Assembly (NCBI GenBank): GCA_930367215.1
Contig: OV884058.1
Location: 220,018,208 to 220,082,207, forward strand
Length of the DNA stretch: 64,000 nucleotides
Reading direction: 5' to 3'
DNA from: Pollenia angustigena
Lineage: Eukaryota; Arthropoda; Insecta; Diptera; Polleniidae
Made by a program: the position numbers and the translations under genes. Position 1 is the first letter of the stretch. The number at the start of each line of letters is the position of its first letter. The notes beneath the pieces are model-generated. The model was not told the DNA's origin. It ran no database searches and was given only the letters and a program-made list of their open reading frames with translations. Below are positions 1 through 10,433 of this stretch, piece by piece.

Positions 1-1407
1 TGTTATTTACTTTACTCTCTTGAAGTTTAAATTCATGTATAAATGCATCTGGATTAGTTATAATATCTTTAAGCTCTGAAACTAATTCGAAATAGTTTAT
101 ATCTTCATTAGACACTATAAATAATGGGTCTAAATACAATATATTGAGCTTTTTGTTTTTTATATCAATTCTTGTTATCAATTCTATACACAATTTTTTC
201 TGCTTCACGACCAATATATGTGAGATATCTCCCCCCCCCCCCCCTATTCATAATTAATAAAACAGGTTAATAGAAAGTTTATTCAATCGATTTTCAGCTA
301 ACCACGCATGACAAGAAAAAAATTCTTATAAAAGTGTATTTTCTTAAGCATTTTGTGGCGGTTGAAAAAGACTTGAACCCAACAAGGACTCTTATTTCTT
401 AGCATAAATTAAAGCTGGGAGTTATAATAAAACAGAAAGAAAAAAAGTATCTTTTCCTAACGTAGAAAGTATCACAAAAGTGGCAAGAATCACAAAAAGT
501 ACCACATTTGGGTGCATTTTGTAAAAGTGGCCAAATAGTATCCAAGCAGCCGAAAAAGTGGCAAATTGCCACTTTAGTGGCACCAACGGTAACGCTGTCG
601 GCAATCTATCTCTGTTATGGTTCGGTCATATTGTGCAAATAAGTATTAGACGATATAAGAGTAACCGCTTTTTTTTTGTCAAATATTTGATCGATCTTAC
701 AAAAGCCATCACAAATGTTTTTAATTAAATTTTTCTTAAATTCTCTTATTTTTTTTTTTAATTAACGATTGTTTAAATTGTCGCTAGTATTTTGTTTAAC
801 AGTTTAGTCACATTGTGCAAAAATTAGAGAAAATAAATGTAACCATGACGAAAAAGTTACAAATTAGTTTGATCATACAATTATAATAAAATAATTATTG
901 TAATTACAGAAAACGTTAAAATTGCTTAAAAAAAAAAAACAACTGCATAAACGATAACTTGGATTAAGTAAACTTTATAGTTTTTTTTATAGCCACACCA
1001 CCAAAGTGAAGAGGGTATTTGGCGCTTGAGCTGATGCTTGTGACATATAATAAATGTTTGTTCTAGACTTTTTTTTTTTTTGGTGTACCCAGTACCCATG
1101 TTCTGTAACTTTAGCGAGAACTTCTTGCATCGAAAAGATGTGAAACAAAATATGAAAAAAATTTGTGTCTGTAACTCATGTCGAAAACTATCAAAAGAGA
1201 TTATGTCGTTACGTTTCACTCGAAGCCGATGTGACATTGCAGACGTTCAGAAAGCCAGTACCACATATCGTCGACGGCGACCAAAATTTACCAAAATGGA
1301 AAATTTTTCAACGACAGCGTCGAAAAAACAACCGTCGGCTATACCAAATTGTGTAAAGAATGACTTTAATGTTTGATGTTTGCAAACGAGCTTTGAAGAC
1401 ATTCGTA
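1..1407. other. AT-rich non-coding DNA
   Basis: No reading frame here looks like a protein. A run of 14 C residues lies at 231-244. The stretch 1091-1160 resembles, in inverted orientation, 3560-3640 beyond the Helitron, so an older repeat probably surrounds that insertion. Short frames at 926-1237 and 1080-1376 are low-complexity and have no recognisable domain. Confidence 0.6.
231..244 (+). repeat. poly-C tract (C14)
   Basis: Fourteen consecutive C residues in otherwise AT-rich DNA. The tract length is likely to vary or to be an unreliable base call. Confidence 0.9.
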
Positions 1408-1435
1408 TCTTCTATCTATATATATAAAACAGGAT

Positions 1436-1554
1436 GTTTGTATGTATGTATGTATGTGTGTATGTATGTATGTATGTATGTATGTATGTAGGTATGTATG
1501 TATGTATGTATGTATGTAAGTATGTATGTATGTATGTATGCATGTATGTATGTA
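1436..1554 (+). repeat. TATG microsatellite
   Basis: Nearly uninterrupted TATG repeats near the 5' end of the Helitron. They continue after the nested element (from 2478), which shows that the insertion split the array. The frames with repeated His-Thr-Tyr-Ile or Met-Tyr-Val-Cys come from this repeat and are not genes. Confidence 0.95.
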
Positions 1555-2477
1555 CACTGAAAGAAAAATGCTTCATATATTTAATGAATCATTTTCATAA
1601 AAAAGTTTTCCTTGGGTAAATGAAAATTTTCATTGTCTAAATGGAATTTCATAGGATTGATGAAGTATTTTCGTTAAAATCGCTTCATTAGATTTCGTAA
1701 TTACGTTAAAAATTTTCATTGGATATATGAAAACTTAAGTTTGTCCAAGTTAAACAAAAAATTTTAATTGGGAACTTAAAAAAACAATATACAAACATAA
1801 CTATATTCATAAATTAATACAAAATTATAGTTTCCTTAAAAAAATTTTTAATTGTTATTTAAAAAATGTAAGATTTAATAACTTCATACATCTAATGTTA
1901 CATGTATGCCATTAAATTTATGAAATCAAAAAATTTTTTTATAAAAGCAACATATTTCAATAATTGCCTTCATAAATTTAAATTTTCATTATGACAATAA
2001 AAATGTCATTATAGTAATGAAACAAAAACTTTCAATCCACTTTCAATCAACGTTGTTATTGTTATTATGGACAATTTAATCTCATATTTACGGTCTTAAT
2101 TGAGAAAAAAACATGGTTTTTTTATACAAAAACTACACTGCCCTGGTAGACTAGCTGGTAGTGAGCTAGTCTATCAGCACCGAGGTTACATGTTCGAATC
2201 CCACCAGAGACAGAAAAAAAATAAAAAATAAAATAAAGTAAAATAAAATAAGAAAAAAGAAAAAAAAATAAATAAAAAAAAAAAAAAAATTTTACTTTAT
2301 TGAAAGTATTCATCCAATGAATAATATTCATGGATCTAATGTAATGTTTCATTAAGTACTTTTAATGAAATAGGTTTCATTGATCCAACGAAGCGCTGCA
2401 TAGGTTCCTTTATAATGCAATTTTTCATGGGATTAATGTCAAAATTCGTTAGTATTGCGAAGAAAATTCTTTCAGTG
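1555..2477. mobile_element. TIR element, family C, copy 1
   Basis: Ends are CACTGAAAGAA and TTCTTTCAGTG, flanked by TA on both sides (1553-1554, 2478-2479) within the TATG array. The interior is AT-rich and non-coding and carries a tRNA-like block with an A-rich tail (2139-2290). A second copy in opposite orientation is at 13179-16247, and a fragment lies near 57570-57730. TA duplication suggests mobilisation by a Tc1/mariner-type transposase, but no transposase is present. Confidence 0.85.
2139..2212 (+). ncRNA. tRNA-like (SINE-like) segment inside family C
   Basis: Contains an A-box-like TAGCTGGTAGTGAG and a B-box GTTCGAATCCC with tRNA-like spacing, followed by a long A-rich tail. The outer CTGGT/ACCAG can pair like an acceptor stem. 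The same block sits at the matching place in the other full family C copy (13415-13490, minus), so it belongs to the family rather than being a recent insertion. A polymerase III promoter role is inferred. Confidence 0.6.
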
Positions 2478-2489
2478 TATGTATGTAAC

Positions 2490-3290
2490 GTATGGACTCC
2501 AAAACGGCTGGGCCGATTTTGATGAAATTTTCAGGGAATCTTCAGAATATTCAGGCGGGTGACACTGTGAGGTCTGATTTTTGATTTTCGGTCTGCGGGC
2601 GGAGGGGCGTGGCAAAATCCAATTTTCATATTGCACCACCAATGGCATCTATATAATTTGGACGATTTTTTCTTTAAAATGATAGCCCCCCCACTTTTAC
2701 GCCCACTTTTTTTGAATAACCTAAAATCAGAAAACGGCTCCATCGATTTGACAAATTCTTCTTTCAATTGTTCGTATTAATCAATTTTAAGTTTTCTTGA
2801 AAAAAAATTTACCACGCCTACTTTTACGCCCACTTTCTCTATAAAGCGCATAACTTGAGAACGGCTTGACCGATTTGGACGATTTTTTCTTTAAAATCAT
2901 TGCCATGGTCCAACTTAGGTTTTTACGGAAAGAAAATTTTGCCCCCCCCACTTTTTTCGTTTTACCTTAAATCAAAAAACGGCTCCATCGATTTGGCTAA
3001 TTTTTCTTTTAAATGTTTGTATTAATCCATTTTACGTTTTAATGTACCACGCCTACTTTTACGCTCACTTTTTCTATTAAGCGCTTAACTTGAGAGTTGC
3101 TTGACCGATTTGGACGATTTTTTCTTTAAAATCATCGCCATGGTCCAACTTAGGTTTATACGAAAAGAAAATTTTGGCCCGCCCACTTTTACGCCCACTT
3201 TTTTCGAATAACCTAAAATTAAAAAACGGCTCCATCGATTTGACTAATTTTTCTTTCAAATGTTCGTATCTTTTTAACGGATTTTAAAAA
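2490..3290 (+). repeat. Three ~246-bp tandem units in the Helitron
   Basis: The phrase AACGGCTCCATCGATTT recurs near 2731, 2977 and 3223, each time with similar surroundings that include GCCCACTTTT. These are diverged direct repeats of about 246 bp. They give weak open frames on the minus strand that are not genes. Confidence 0.85.
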
Positions 3291-3855
3291 TCGGACGCAC
3301 AATGTCTGTCGGGTCAGCTAGTATTTTATATAAATGTTAATAAAACAATGAAAAATGTGCCAATAACAAAATATTATTATTAATATTATTATTCGCATTT
3401 TGCATTTTTAATTGTTTTTTAGTGTTTAAAATTTTTTCTCGCCCCAATTTTATTCGTGATTTTATTTGACAGTTCAAAGCGGAAACTTTTCTCACCAAAA
3501 TGTTACAGACACACGTAAAGTGAGAAAACCAGGTGTTTGTTTAAATTTATGGCATTTTTGTTTCATTTCACAGATTTCAATCGAAAACTATCTCGACACG
3601 AGAGTTACGGAACATGGGCACAGAGCACCTTTCTAAATAGATTTAACGATTTTCATCCGTCTGGCTGGCTTGTTGATTGTCCATGAAAACCTTGTTCGCA
3701 AATTATAAGTCTCCAATATTCGACATAAGAATTTGATGACATTTTGTACATACGACGAATCCTATTGAAAAAAATAACAATCGATTCATAATTTTACAAA
3801 GCCCGCATACAAACTTCTTTCTGGAATAGGGTTTGTATAATATTCGATAGAAAGA

Positions 3856-4810
3856 AAAGGAGAAAATCATAGTCGGTCAAGTCCGACCATAGGCAACCCT
3901 ATACCACAGTATTTACAGATAAATTTTGGATTATATACGCTACTTGAAACTTATGGGTGGTAATGGGCCTGTTAAAACAAAATTATCTAATGAAGTTGAG
4001 ATTTATATAAGAGTTTTCTGTGCAAAAATTGCCTAAACTTCTACATCGTTATGAGATTTTTTCGTCTTTTAGTTATTAGGGAGAATATTTATATGGGACC
4101 TGTAGTCAATTCTAAACCTACCAGCAAAACAGTTTTTTACTTTATCTAAAAACCAACTTTTATAATGAAAATATGACATTAAAAGCTATTTTCGATATTG
4201 GCATTTGTAAGAGAACTATGGTCAAATATGAACCGATTTCAATAAATTTTAAATTTTAGTTTTTTTTTTTAGCAAATTTTATCTAAATAAGCGACATAAT
4301 AAGATGGTTTATCAAAACAAAGACTTTATTCCGAAAAGAAGCTTGTATGGGGAGCAATAGAAAGTTATGAACGGATTCTCAGTACTTCTAATAGGAATAT
4401 GACAATTAAGGCGAATATACCAGCTTACACTAAATTATCTACAAAACTGCGACCTGGGGTCTAATCACCGCATACGATATCGAGCAAAAATCATTGAAAT
4501 TATTTATTTTGGTTTCTTGAAACTCGATATCAAATGAAATGTATTGAATTTGAAATAATAGCATTCGACATCGAGTAACTAGACATTACATTTATCGAGT
4601 TTTCATTCGATACGCCAGTGTCTATCGTATGCAAAAAAATTCAATAGTTTATTCGATTCGATAGTATCGAATGCAGTGATTAGACCCCTGTACTTTGCGA
4701 AAAAGGCCTACATGGCCAGAACGGACATTGTTGGATAGATTCAAAACGTGACTCTTAGCATAATTCCCTTTTCAATATAGTGGTATGGTTATAAATTTCC
4801 TTACGGGACG
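3856..4810 (+). repeat. Dispersed fly repeat, family U, copy 1
   Basis: Starts with ATAGTCGGTCAAGTCCGACCATA and AACCCTA phrases and ends with ACGGACATTG...GATTC phrases. Related copies are at 17917-18620 (+), 9720-9905 (minus, partial) and 50230-50500 (+, 3' part). It is non-coding. A MITE (4457-4687) interrupts it. The superfamily is not clear from the sequence. Just downstream, 4811-4870 is repeated in inverted form near 24630-24690. Confidence 0.65.
4457..4687. mobile_element. 231-bp MITE in family U
   Basis: Terminal inverted repeats GGGTCTAATCAC and GTGATTAGACCC, flanked on both sides by CTG (4454-4456, 4688-4690). The homologous uninterrupted site near 50330 (GCGACCTATAGTTTGC) supports a clean insertion with a 3-bp duplication. 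A 3-bp duplication suggests PIF/Harbinger. A CAGGGG-ended hAT reading is possible but lacks a clear 8-bp duplication. Confidence 0.75.
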
Positions 4811-5055
4811 AAGGGGACTTGTAACTTAAACATGGCGGTGTCCTAGAAGGGGGTTAATTGGCTCTTTTTCAACAGTTTATAAATGGTCACTAAAATAATC
4901 TAAATGGACACAAAAAATTCCGATTAATAAATTAGCTGTCGTAGATGTTGTCCCGAGTGAACCATGTTAATATCATAGATTCCTTTTATGTAAAGTAATA
5001 GAACCAGATAGAATCAGCCACTAGCCGAACAATATCTAGTCATGAGTGAATCCAT

Positions 5056-6524
5056 GTCAAACCGTTAAGTCGTTCGGCATCATCACCTCCGATTTGAATG
5101 AAATTCAACACAAATGTTGAATGTTATTGGACTTTAACAAAACATAAATTTTCAGACCCCAGATTCTTTCGGCTTCCGAAATATGACGTCATAAAAGATG
5201 AGAAAAATGTGAAAAAACCTCAAAAGTCTCCTTACAAAAGGGGATAGAACTCTTGAACTACGCAAGATAATTTAGTTTTATTGGTATCGTTTTAAAGGTG
5301 AAAGTGCACCCTTTAAAATGATATGCATATTGTGTTTTTCTAAGAAAAGGTCAAAGCTCAATTATTGGGGTCTTGAGTTCAAAGCTCCATATCTAGAAAA
5401 GTATATTTTTTAAAATTCTTAAAAAAATATATGTTAAGTATTATACCCTCTTCAACATTTGCAGAAAATTTAAAGGTGGAGACTCGATTGGTGTTAGAGT
5501 TATATACCAGAACGTGATTCTAAGTATGTTTTGTGTTCAAAAATCCCTTGTTGTTGTTGTATTTTAATTATTTTTTTCAGTATATCTGGAGAACGGCAAG
5601 AGCCAAAGTTTCCAAATTTAATACACAAATTTTAGTTATGAATACACACCATCCCACGAAATGTGGTCGGGATTGGAGAAGTGGGCGTGGTACCTCCCGT
5701 ACAAGAAATATCAAAAATTGTATAAAAACCTGAATCTTTGGACTGTCATATGATCTATGGTTACGCCGTATATATCAAAAGATCGGAAATCTTTAGTAGG
5801 AAATATTCTCTGAAAAACTCGGAAAAATCGGTTCAGATACAAAAAATTTTTGATATTTTTTGTACGGGAGGTACCACGCCCACTTCTCCAGTCCCGCCCA
5901 CATTTTGTGGGATGGTGTGTATTGATAACTAAAATTTGTGTACTAAATTTGGAAACTTTGGCTCTTGCCGTTCTCCAGATATACTGAAAAAAATAATTAA
6001 AATACAACAACAACAAGGGATTTTTGAACACAAAACATACTTAGAATCACGTTCTGGTATATAACTCTAACACCAATCGAGTCTCCACCTTTAAATTTTC
6101 TGCAAATGTTGAAGAGGGTATAATACTTAACATATATTTTTTTAAGAATTTTAAAAAATATACTTTTCTAGATATGGAGCTTTGAACTCAAGACCCCAAT
6201 AATTGAGCTTTGACCTTTTCTTAGAAAAACACAATATGCATATCATTTTAAAGGGTGCACTTTCACCTTAAAAACGATACCAATAAAACTAAATTATCTT
6301 GCGTAGTTCAAGAGTTCTATCCCCTTTTGTAAGGAGACTTTTGAGGTTTTTTCACATTTTTCTCATCTTTTATGACGTCATATTTCGGAAGCCGAAAGAA
6401 TGTGGGGTCTGAAATTTATGTTTTTATGTTTTGCTTAAGTCCAATTACATATAACATTTGTGTTGAATTTCATTCAAATCGGAGGTGCTGATGCCGAAAA
6501 TGCCATTTTTTCGTGATGGTTTGA
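5056..6524. repeat. 1.47-kb palindrome (foldback-like), short spacer
   Basis: The left arm, about 5056-5720, is matched in reverse complement by about 5842-6524 with high identity. The spacer is about 120 bp. The same 29-residue peptide start appears on + at 5533 and on minus at 6031 only because the arms mirror each other. Neither arm codes for a recognisable protein. Beyond the sharp arms similarity decays, so outer ends are approximate. It could be a foldback element or two head-to-head copies of one repeat. Confidence 0.9.
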
Positions 6525-6815
6525 CGTGTTTTAACTCTCATATGACCAGTTTTGTGTCAATTACCTTTCATCTGGAGTAACTACACTTTAAACAGATTAT
6601 TACCAGTTCGTTCCTGTTTATTATAATATGGACCGCACTGGTCATGGGATTAGTGCTTTAAGAACAATAAACACGAATTCACAAATTTCTCCTAGGAACT
6701 ATATGGGGCAATCCAAGTCAGATCGAACAGTTTGGAGAAAAATATTTTTTAAAAGACTGGTAAGATGATTGCAAAATATATCAACGAACTTTGGTACAGA
6801 TAACATTGTCAAATT
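6525..6815. other. Non-coding flank of LINE
   Basis: Nothing coding. The stretch 6711-6760 has a reverse-complement relative at about 9725-9775, so sequences on the two sides of the LINE fossil are inverted relatives. Confidence 0.5.
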
Positions 6816-7535
6816 CTACATGATTGCATTACTACAAAAAAACAAAAATTTTGTTACATCGGTAATCGGGATTCCGTTCCATAAACTGATTGCGTGAATA
6901 AAGAAATGGTATTTAGAAATCAGTGTTCGATGACCAAATGCTAGAAGTCTTTTACCTCTGTCAAGTGTTGAAAAGTTTAAACGTGTGTAGAGATGCTCAG
7001 GCTGATGTGTGTATATAATTTTCTGCAGAAACAGTAAAATACGCACTCTTAAGTAATCATCAAAAGTGATTCCGTAAAGCAAGGTAACGTAGGAGGAAAT
7101 ATGGTCATATCTCCTTAAACCATAGACGTACCGAACAATGTTATTAAACGCCACATTAAGTTTCCTTTTACTACCGCTGTCACAGCTGGCAAATAATTCA
7201 CAGCCATACAATAATATGGGTATCAAGTATGATTTAGCAATGAGTATTCTTATTTTAATTGGAGTACAATACTGGGTTTGCCACAGATTCCTTAACATTG
7301 AAAACGTTCGACCACATGCAAAATTAACGTGGTTAGACCAAGTGAGGGTGTTGTTAAAGTATATACCAAGATTTTTGGCAGAGTTTACAATTTTAATGGA
7401 CTGGTTATTTAAAGTTAGAGTAGGATTGCCGTCAAGTTTTAACGACCTTTTCTTAATAATCAAACACTTGGACTTGATAGGATTAATTGCTAGACCATTA
7501 GCGGTGGCCCACCCGTAAACACGATCTAACTCCTG
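6816..7535 (-). pseudogene. LINE ORF2 C-terminal region, broken
   Basis: This is the post-catalytic part of a non-LTR retrotransposon reverse transcriptase. Reading on the minus strand, the residues NQELDRVYGWATANGL lead into LAINPIKSKCLIIKKRS, then NLGIYFNNTLTWSNHV, and later LIPILLYGCELF and an ISLWNGIP-like end. This pattern is typical of the thumb and C-terminal region in Jockey/CR1-group LINEs. It is out of frame with the RT part upstream. The segment that should carry the FxDD catalytic motif (YADD-like) is missing at the junction near 7531-7560. It is the downstream half of one dead element together with 7545-8776. The exact clade is not decided. Confidence 0.85.
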
Positions 7536-7544
7536 GTTTATTCA

Positions 7545-8776
7545 TCAATCACAGTGTTGCTGCTGATCATTCACGTATAACGAAAAAAGTAATGGGCCTA
7601 AAATTGAACCTTGCGGAACACCACGACTTAATGGCAAAGAGCCCGAAACTGATGCAGTTGTTTCAACATATTGATATCTATCTGTTAGATATGAATATAT
7701 AAGACTTGTGGCAGTTGAAGCAAATCTAAACATATGGTTTAGTTTAAGACACAATATATTATGGTCAACCATATCGAACGCTCTGCAATGATCCAAGAGA
7801 ACTAAAAATGTAACATTATTGCAGTCTAACTGTTGGCTTATATCCTCAGAAACATATATCAGGGCCGTGATACAACTGTGATACAACTGTGTGAGCATAT
7901 TGTTGGTTTCAAGATACTGTGAGACTTGGTTATGAATCAATCTTTCAAATGCCATAGATACAAATTGTAAGATTGCTATCGGCCTATAATCAGCATTAGT
8001 TTTCGGTATAGGAATAATCTTAGCAAGTTTCCATATATTGGGATAGCAGCTAGTTGTGAAAATCTTATTGAAAACAAATGTTATAAATGGAAGAAGTCTT
8101 GGAATGAGAATTTTAATAAACCTAGGATCAATCCCATCCACACCAATTGCATTGGATTTTATTGACAACAGGCTGGTTAAGACATCATATTGGCTTACGT
8201 TTGCAAAATTGAAACCATTGTCTAAAATGTCATTAGGGAAATGGTAGTAGTCAGAAATTGGTTGAACATTTAGAGTGTTTGAAAATTGTGCATTTAAAGT
8301 GTTTGCATCGGCTGTACATTGTTCTTGAACACCAGGCTTGCCAATACCAACTTCGCGTATCGTTTGCCACTTTTTCCTCGAGTCTATGGCAGTCGAGAAC
8401 TTTGAGGCATAAAAGTCAGATTTGGAATTTTTAATTAGTCTGTTACTAATCCTACGTGATACTCGGTATTCTTCGTACAAATCTGCGGTTTTAAACCGTT
8501 TCCACCGAGCATATAGAGAATCTCTGCGACTAATCGCTTGTTCTATTTCGTGAGAAAACCAGGGCTTATTGTGTCGATTTACAATTTTTGTTCTTAAGGG
8601 AACCGCAAGATTAAATAAATAATCTAGATTGTTTTGTAGAAATGAGAGCTGATCGTCAACAGAAATTAAATTATATGGCACACTCCAATCAATACTAGAG
8701 AATTCTTCTTCTAACCTACTATAATCAATGTTTTTAAAGTCCCGATATCTAATAAATCGTTCAGGTGAATTAAGCT
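7545..8776 (-). pseudogene. LINE reverse transcriptase, 5' and core part, dead
   Basis: A 378-codon open stretch from 8681, extending upstream in frame to a stop near 8776 (residues include RDFKNIDYSRLEEEF). Visible family features are the PWFSHEIEQAI linker after the endonuclease, the DYRPIAIL motif, motif A as LLDHCRAFDMVDH (about residues 295-307), and the SRGVPQGSILGPLLFSLYVND block (about 352-372). The frame ends at once after YVNDQQQHCD, where a deletion has removed the region with the second catalytic Asp pair. In motif A the usual LSKAFD reads HCRAFD. It therefore cannot be active. In life such a protein nicks target DNA and copies the element RNA in place. Jockey or CR1/L2-like affinity is inferred. 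Confidence 0.9.
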
Positions 8777-8905
8777 AAAAATAATATGTAATGAAAATTA
8801 AGTCATGGCGCGAGAAGCATGAGGCAGACAATTGGTCATAAAGTAGCACCTTCGCAATATCACTGACAAAGAAAAGATCAAGAAGTGAGTTGTTTGTACT
8901 TGTTA
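8777..8905 (-). pseudogene. LINE AP-endonuclease C-terminal tail
   Basis: Directly upstream of the RT frame on the minus strand, translation gives NSLLDLFFVSDIAKVLLYDQ and then SASCFSRHDLIF, followed by a stop and NSPERFIRYRDF. SLLD...V...D and S.HDLI are the usual last strands of the LINE endonuclease. The N-terminal endonuclease and ORF1 are absent, so this is a 5'-truncated insertion. The fragment is duplicated in reverse at 8908-8996. Confidence 0.8.
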
Positions 8906-8996
8906 AATGACACACTTCTTGATCTTTTCTTTGTCAGTGATATTGCGAAGATGCTACTTTATGACCAATTGTCTGCCTCGTGCTTCTCGCGCGCAT
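8812..8996. repeat. Inverted duplication of LINE endonuclease tail
   Basis: About 80 bp (8812-8892) reappear as reverse complement at 8915-8996, with a spacer of roughly 22 bp. On + the second copy reads SLLDLFFVSDIAKMLLYDQ, so the 5' end of the LINE fossil is turned back on itself. This resembles the 5' inversions produced by twin priming during LINE insertion, with a duplicated junction. Confidence 0.85.
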
Positions 8997-9487
8997 AGCC
9001 AATGCAAATAACAAAATAAATGAGTGAGTATAGAAAATATGTCTTGCGGAATCCTAGAAATTTTTGCAAAGTGGTTTAGTAAAAAACAATTTTTTTAACA
9101 AATTTCAAAAAATCAGAAAAAATAGTATTAATTTAAATCCCACAACCAAATGGGCCTTCAAAGTTGTGGAAAAAATCAAGGTTTAATACAAAATAATTCA
9201 AGAAAATCAAAGAGTACAAACAGTGAAAAAAGTTTATTTAAAATATCAAATCTCGATAATCGTAGCCAAGCCCACTGTGCAAAATAGACAAACAAAGAAT
9301 AAATACAAAAAATTATTCTACATATTTGGACTAATATTGAAAACGTTATGTGTTTTTATTTGAACATAGTTTTCTTATAACGCGATTTTTTTAATATTCG
9401 ATATCTCTGTAACCATAAGCCAAAAAAAATCCTGGAGATTTGCTGAAAGTGCTGTTGAGAAGGAACATCAACACAGTAACAAATGAT

Positions 9488-9613
9488 CCGTTTATTTTGA
9501 AAGTGGCATAAGTAATTTTGTTTTTAAGTCGAGATATTTAAGGGTTTGCGTTTTAACACGTTTAAAAATATGGATGCTAACTTTCGAGAAGATTCACTTG
9601 ATATTTTTCTCAG

Positions 9614-9648
<35 letters not shown>

Positions 9649-9717
9649 TATTATTATTATCTATTATTAACTCGATTTTTTTGAAAAAGTGACTTATGCC
9701 ACTTTCAAAATAAACGG
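9488..9717. mobile_element. MITE-like inverted repeat with TTA microsatellite
   Basis: CCGTTTATTTTGAAAGTGGC at the left is matched by GCCACTTTCAAAATAAACGG at the right. Between them lies a (TTA)n array at about 9617-9668. No target duplication is obvious and nothing is coding. Confidence 0.6.
9617..9668 (+). repeat. TTA/TAT microsatellite
   Basis: Mostly perfect trinucleotide repeats (ATT/TTA phase) with two interruptions, in the loop of the inverted repeat at 9488-9717. Confidence 0.95.
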
Positions 9718-9719
9718 CT

Positions 9720-9905
9720 CAAATAAAGGATATCAAATAATATTTTTCTTCAAACTGTCCGATTTGACTTGGATCATAACATTATCTTGTTTTGGCGTGT
9801 CCATGATTGTCAATGGATTCAAAATAGGGTACACTTTTCAAATTTATCTGTAGATGGTGTGATGAGGGGTATCTTATGGTTGGTCTTGACCGACTATAAT
9901 TTCTA
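9720..9905 (-). repeat. Family U fragment, minus orientation
   Basis: On the minus strand it reads TATAGTCGGTCAAGACCAAC then GATACCCCTCATCACACC and CAATCATGGACACGCC. These match the head of the family U copies at 3856 and 17917. It is non-coding. Confidence 0.6.
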
Positions 9906-10433
9906 ACTTGTTATGTTGCATTTAATTGTATAAATTCGATTAATGAAGGGGCAGTTTGAGTTTTTTGTGCAGATCTGAACATTAGTTAAGTGATAGATAT
10001 TTGTATTAAATGGGGATTACCGCATCTTACTCTATTTTTCTTTAGTTTTAGCACTTGTACCTCTGAGGTTCTCAAACCCAAATTTCTTCTGATATTTATG
10101 GATAAAAGATCAAAATAATTAAAAAGCAACAAGAATGTAGAAAAAAAAGTTAATTATTAGATTGTATACAAAAATACGCCTCAATTTCAATTAAATAAAT
10201 ACTTAACGAGTAATTTAGTTAATAAAGTAATGTATGTTTTTACAAATACAATCAGTGTGACATGACAACCAACAACAACAACAGTTTAAAGGTGTTTAAT
10301 AGACGGCAACCAAAAAAACAACAAAATAAAAACAACAACAAAATAAATTGAAAACAATTGTGATATTAACAACAACACTAGATACTAGCACTAAAAATAA
10401 TAAAAAGAATATTAAAATAACATGTAGTTAGTG
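9906..10433. other. AT-rich DNA with CAA runs
   Basis: Contains several AACAACAAC stretches between 10267 and 10375. No coding signal or element ends were seen. Confidence 0.6.

Larger units (their letters stand above)
1408..3321 (+). mobile_element. Non-autonomous Helitron, interrupted by a TIR element
   Basis: The left end starts with TC directly after an A (TCTTCTATCTATATATATAA), and the right end finishes in CTAG followed by T, as expected for Helitron insertion between A and T without target duplication. A decayed hairpin (GACGCACA/TGTCTGTC) precedes the CTAG end. After the start comes a TATG microsatellite. The second half contains three roughly 246-bp direct repeats. Removing the nested element at 1555-2477 leaves about 990 bp, with no Rep/helicase coding. 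The architecture matches short insect Helitrons of the DINE-1 kind. Confidence 0.75.

Noticed and set aside
1366..1619. Open frames of Tyr-Ile-His-Thr and Met-Tyr-Val-Cys repeats on both strands
   Set aside because: They are translations of the TATG microsatellite and run into element C.
2139..2212. Genuine tRNA gene
   Set aside because: Box sequences are tRNA-like, but the cloverleaf is incomplete and the block repeats as part of a mobile element.
5533..6031. Matching peptides on opposite strands (KNPLLLLYFNYFFQYIW...)
   Set aside because: Produced by the palindrome; low-complexity start and no domain.
7138..7518. 126-codon plus frame
   Set aside because: Antisense shadow of the LINE C-terminal region on the minus strand.
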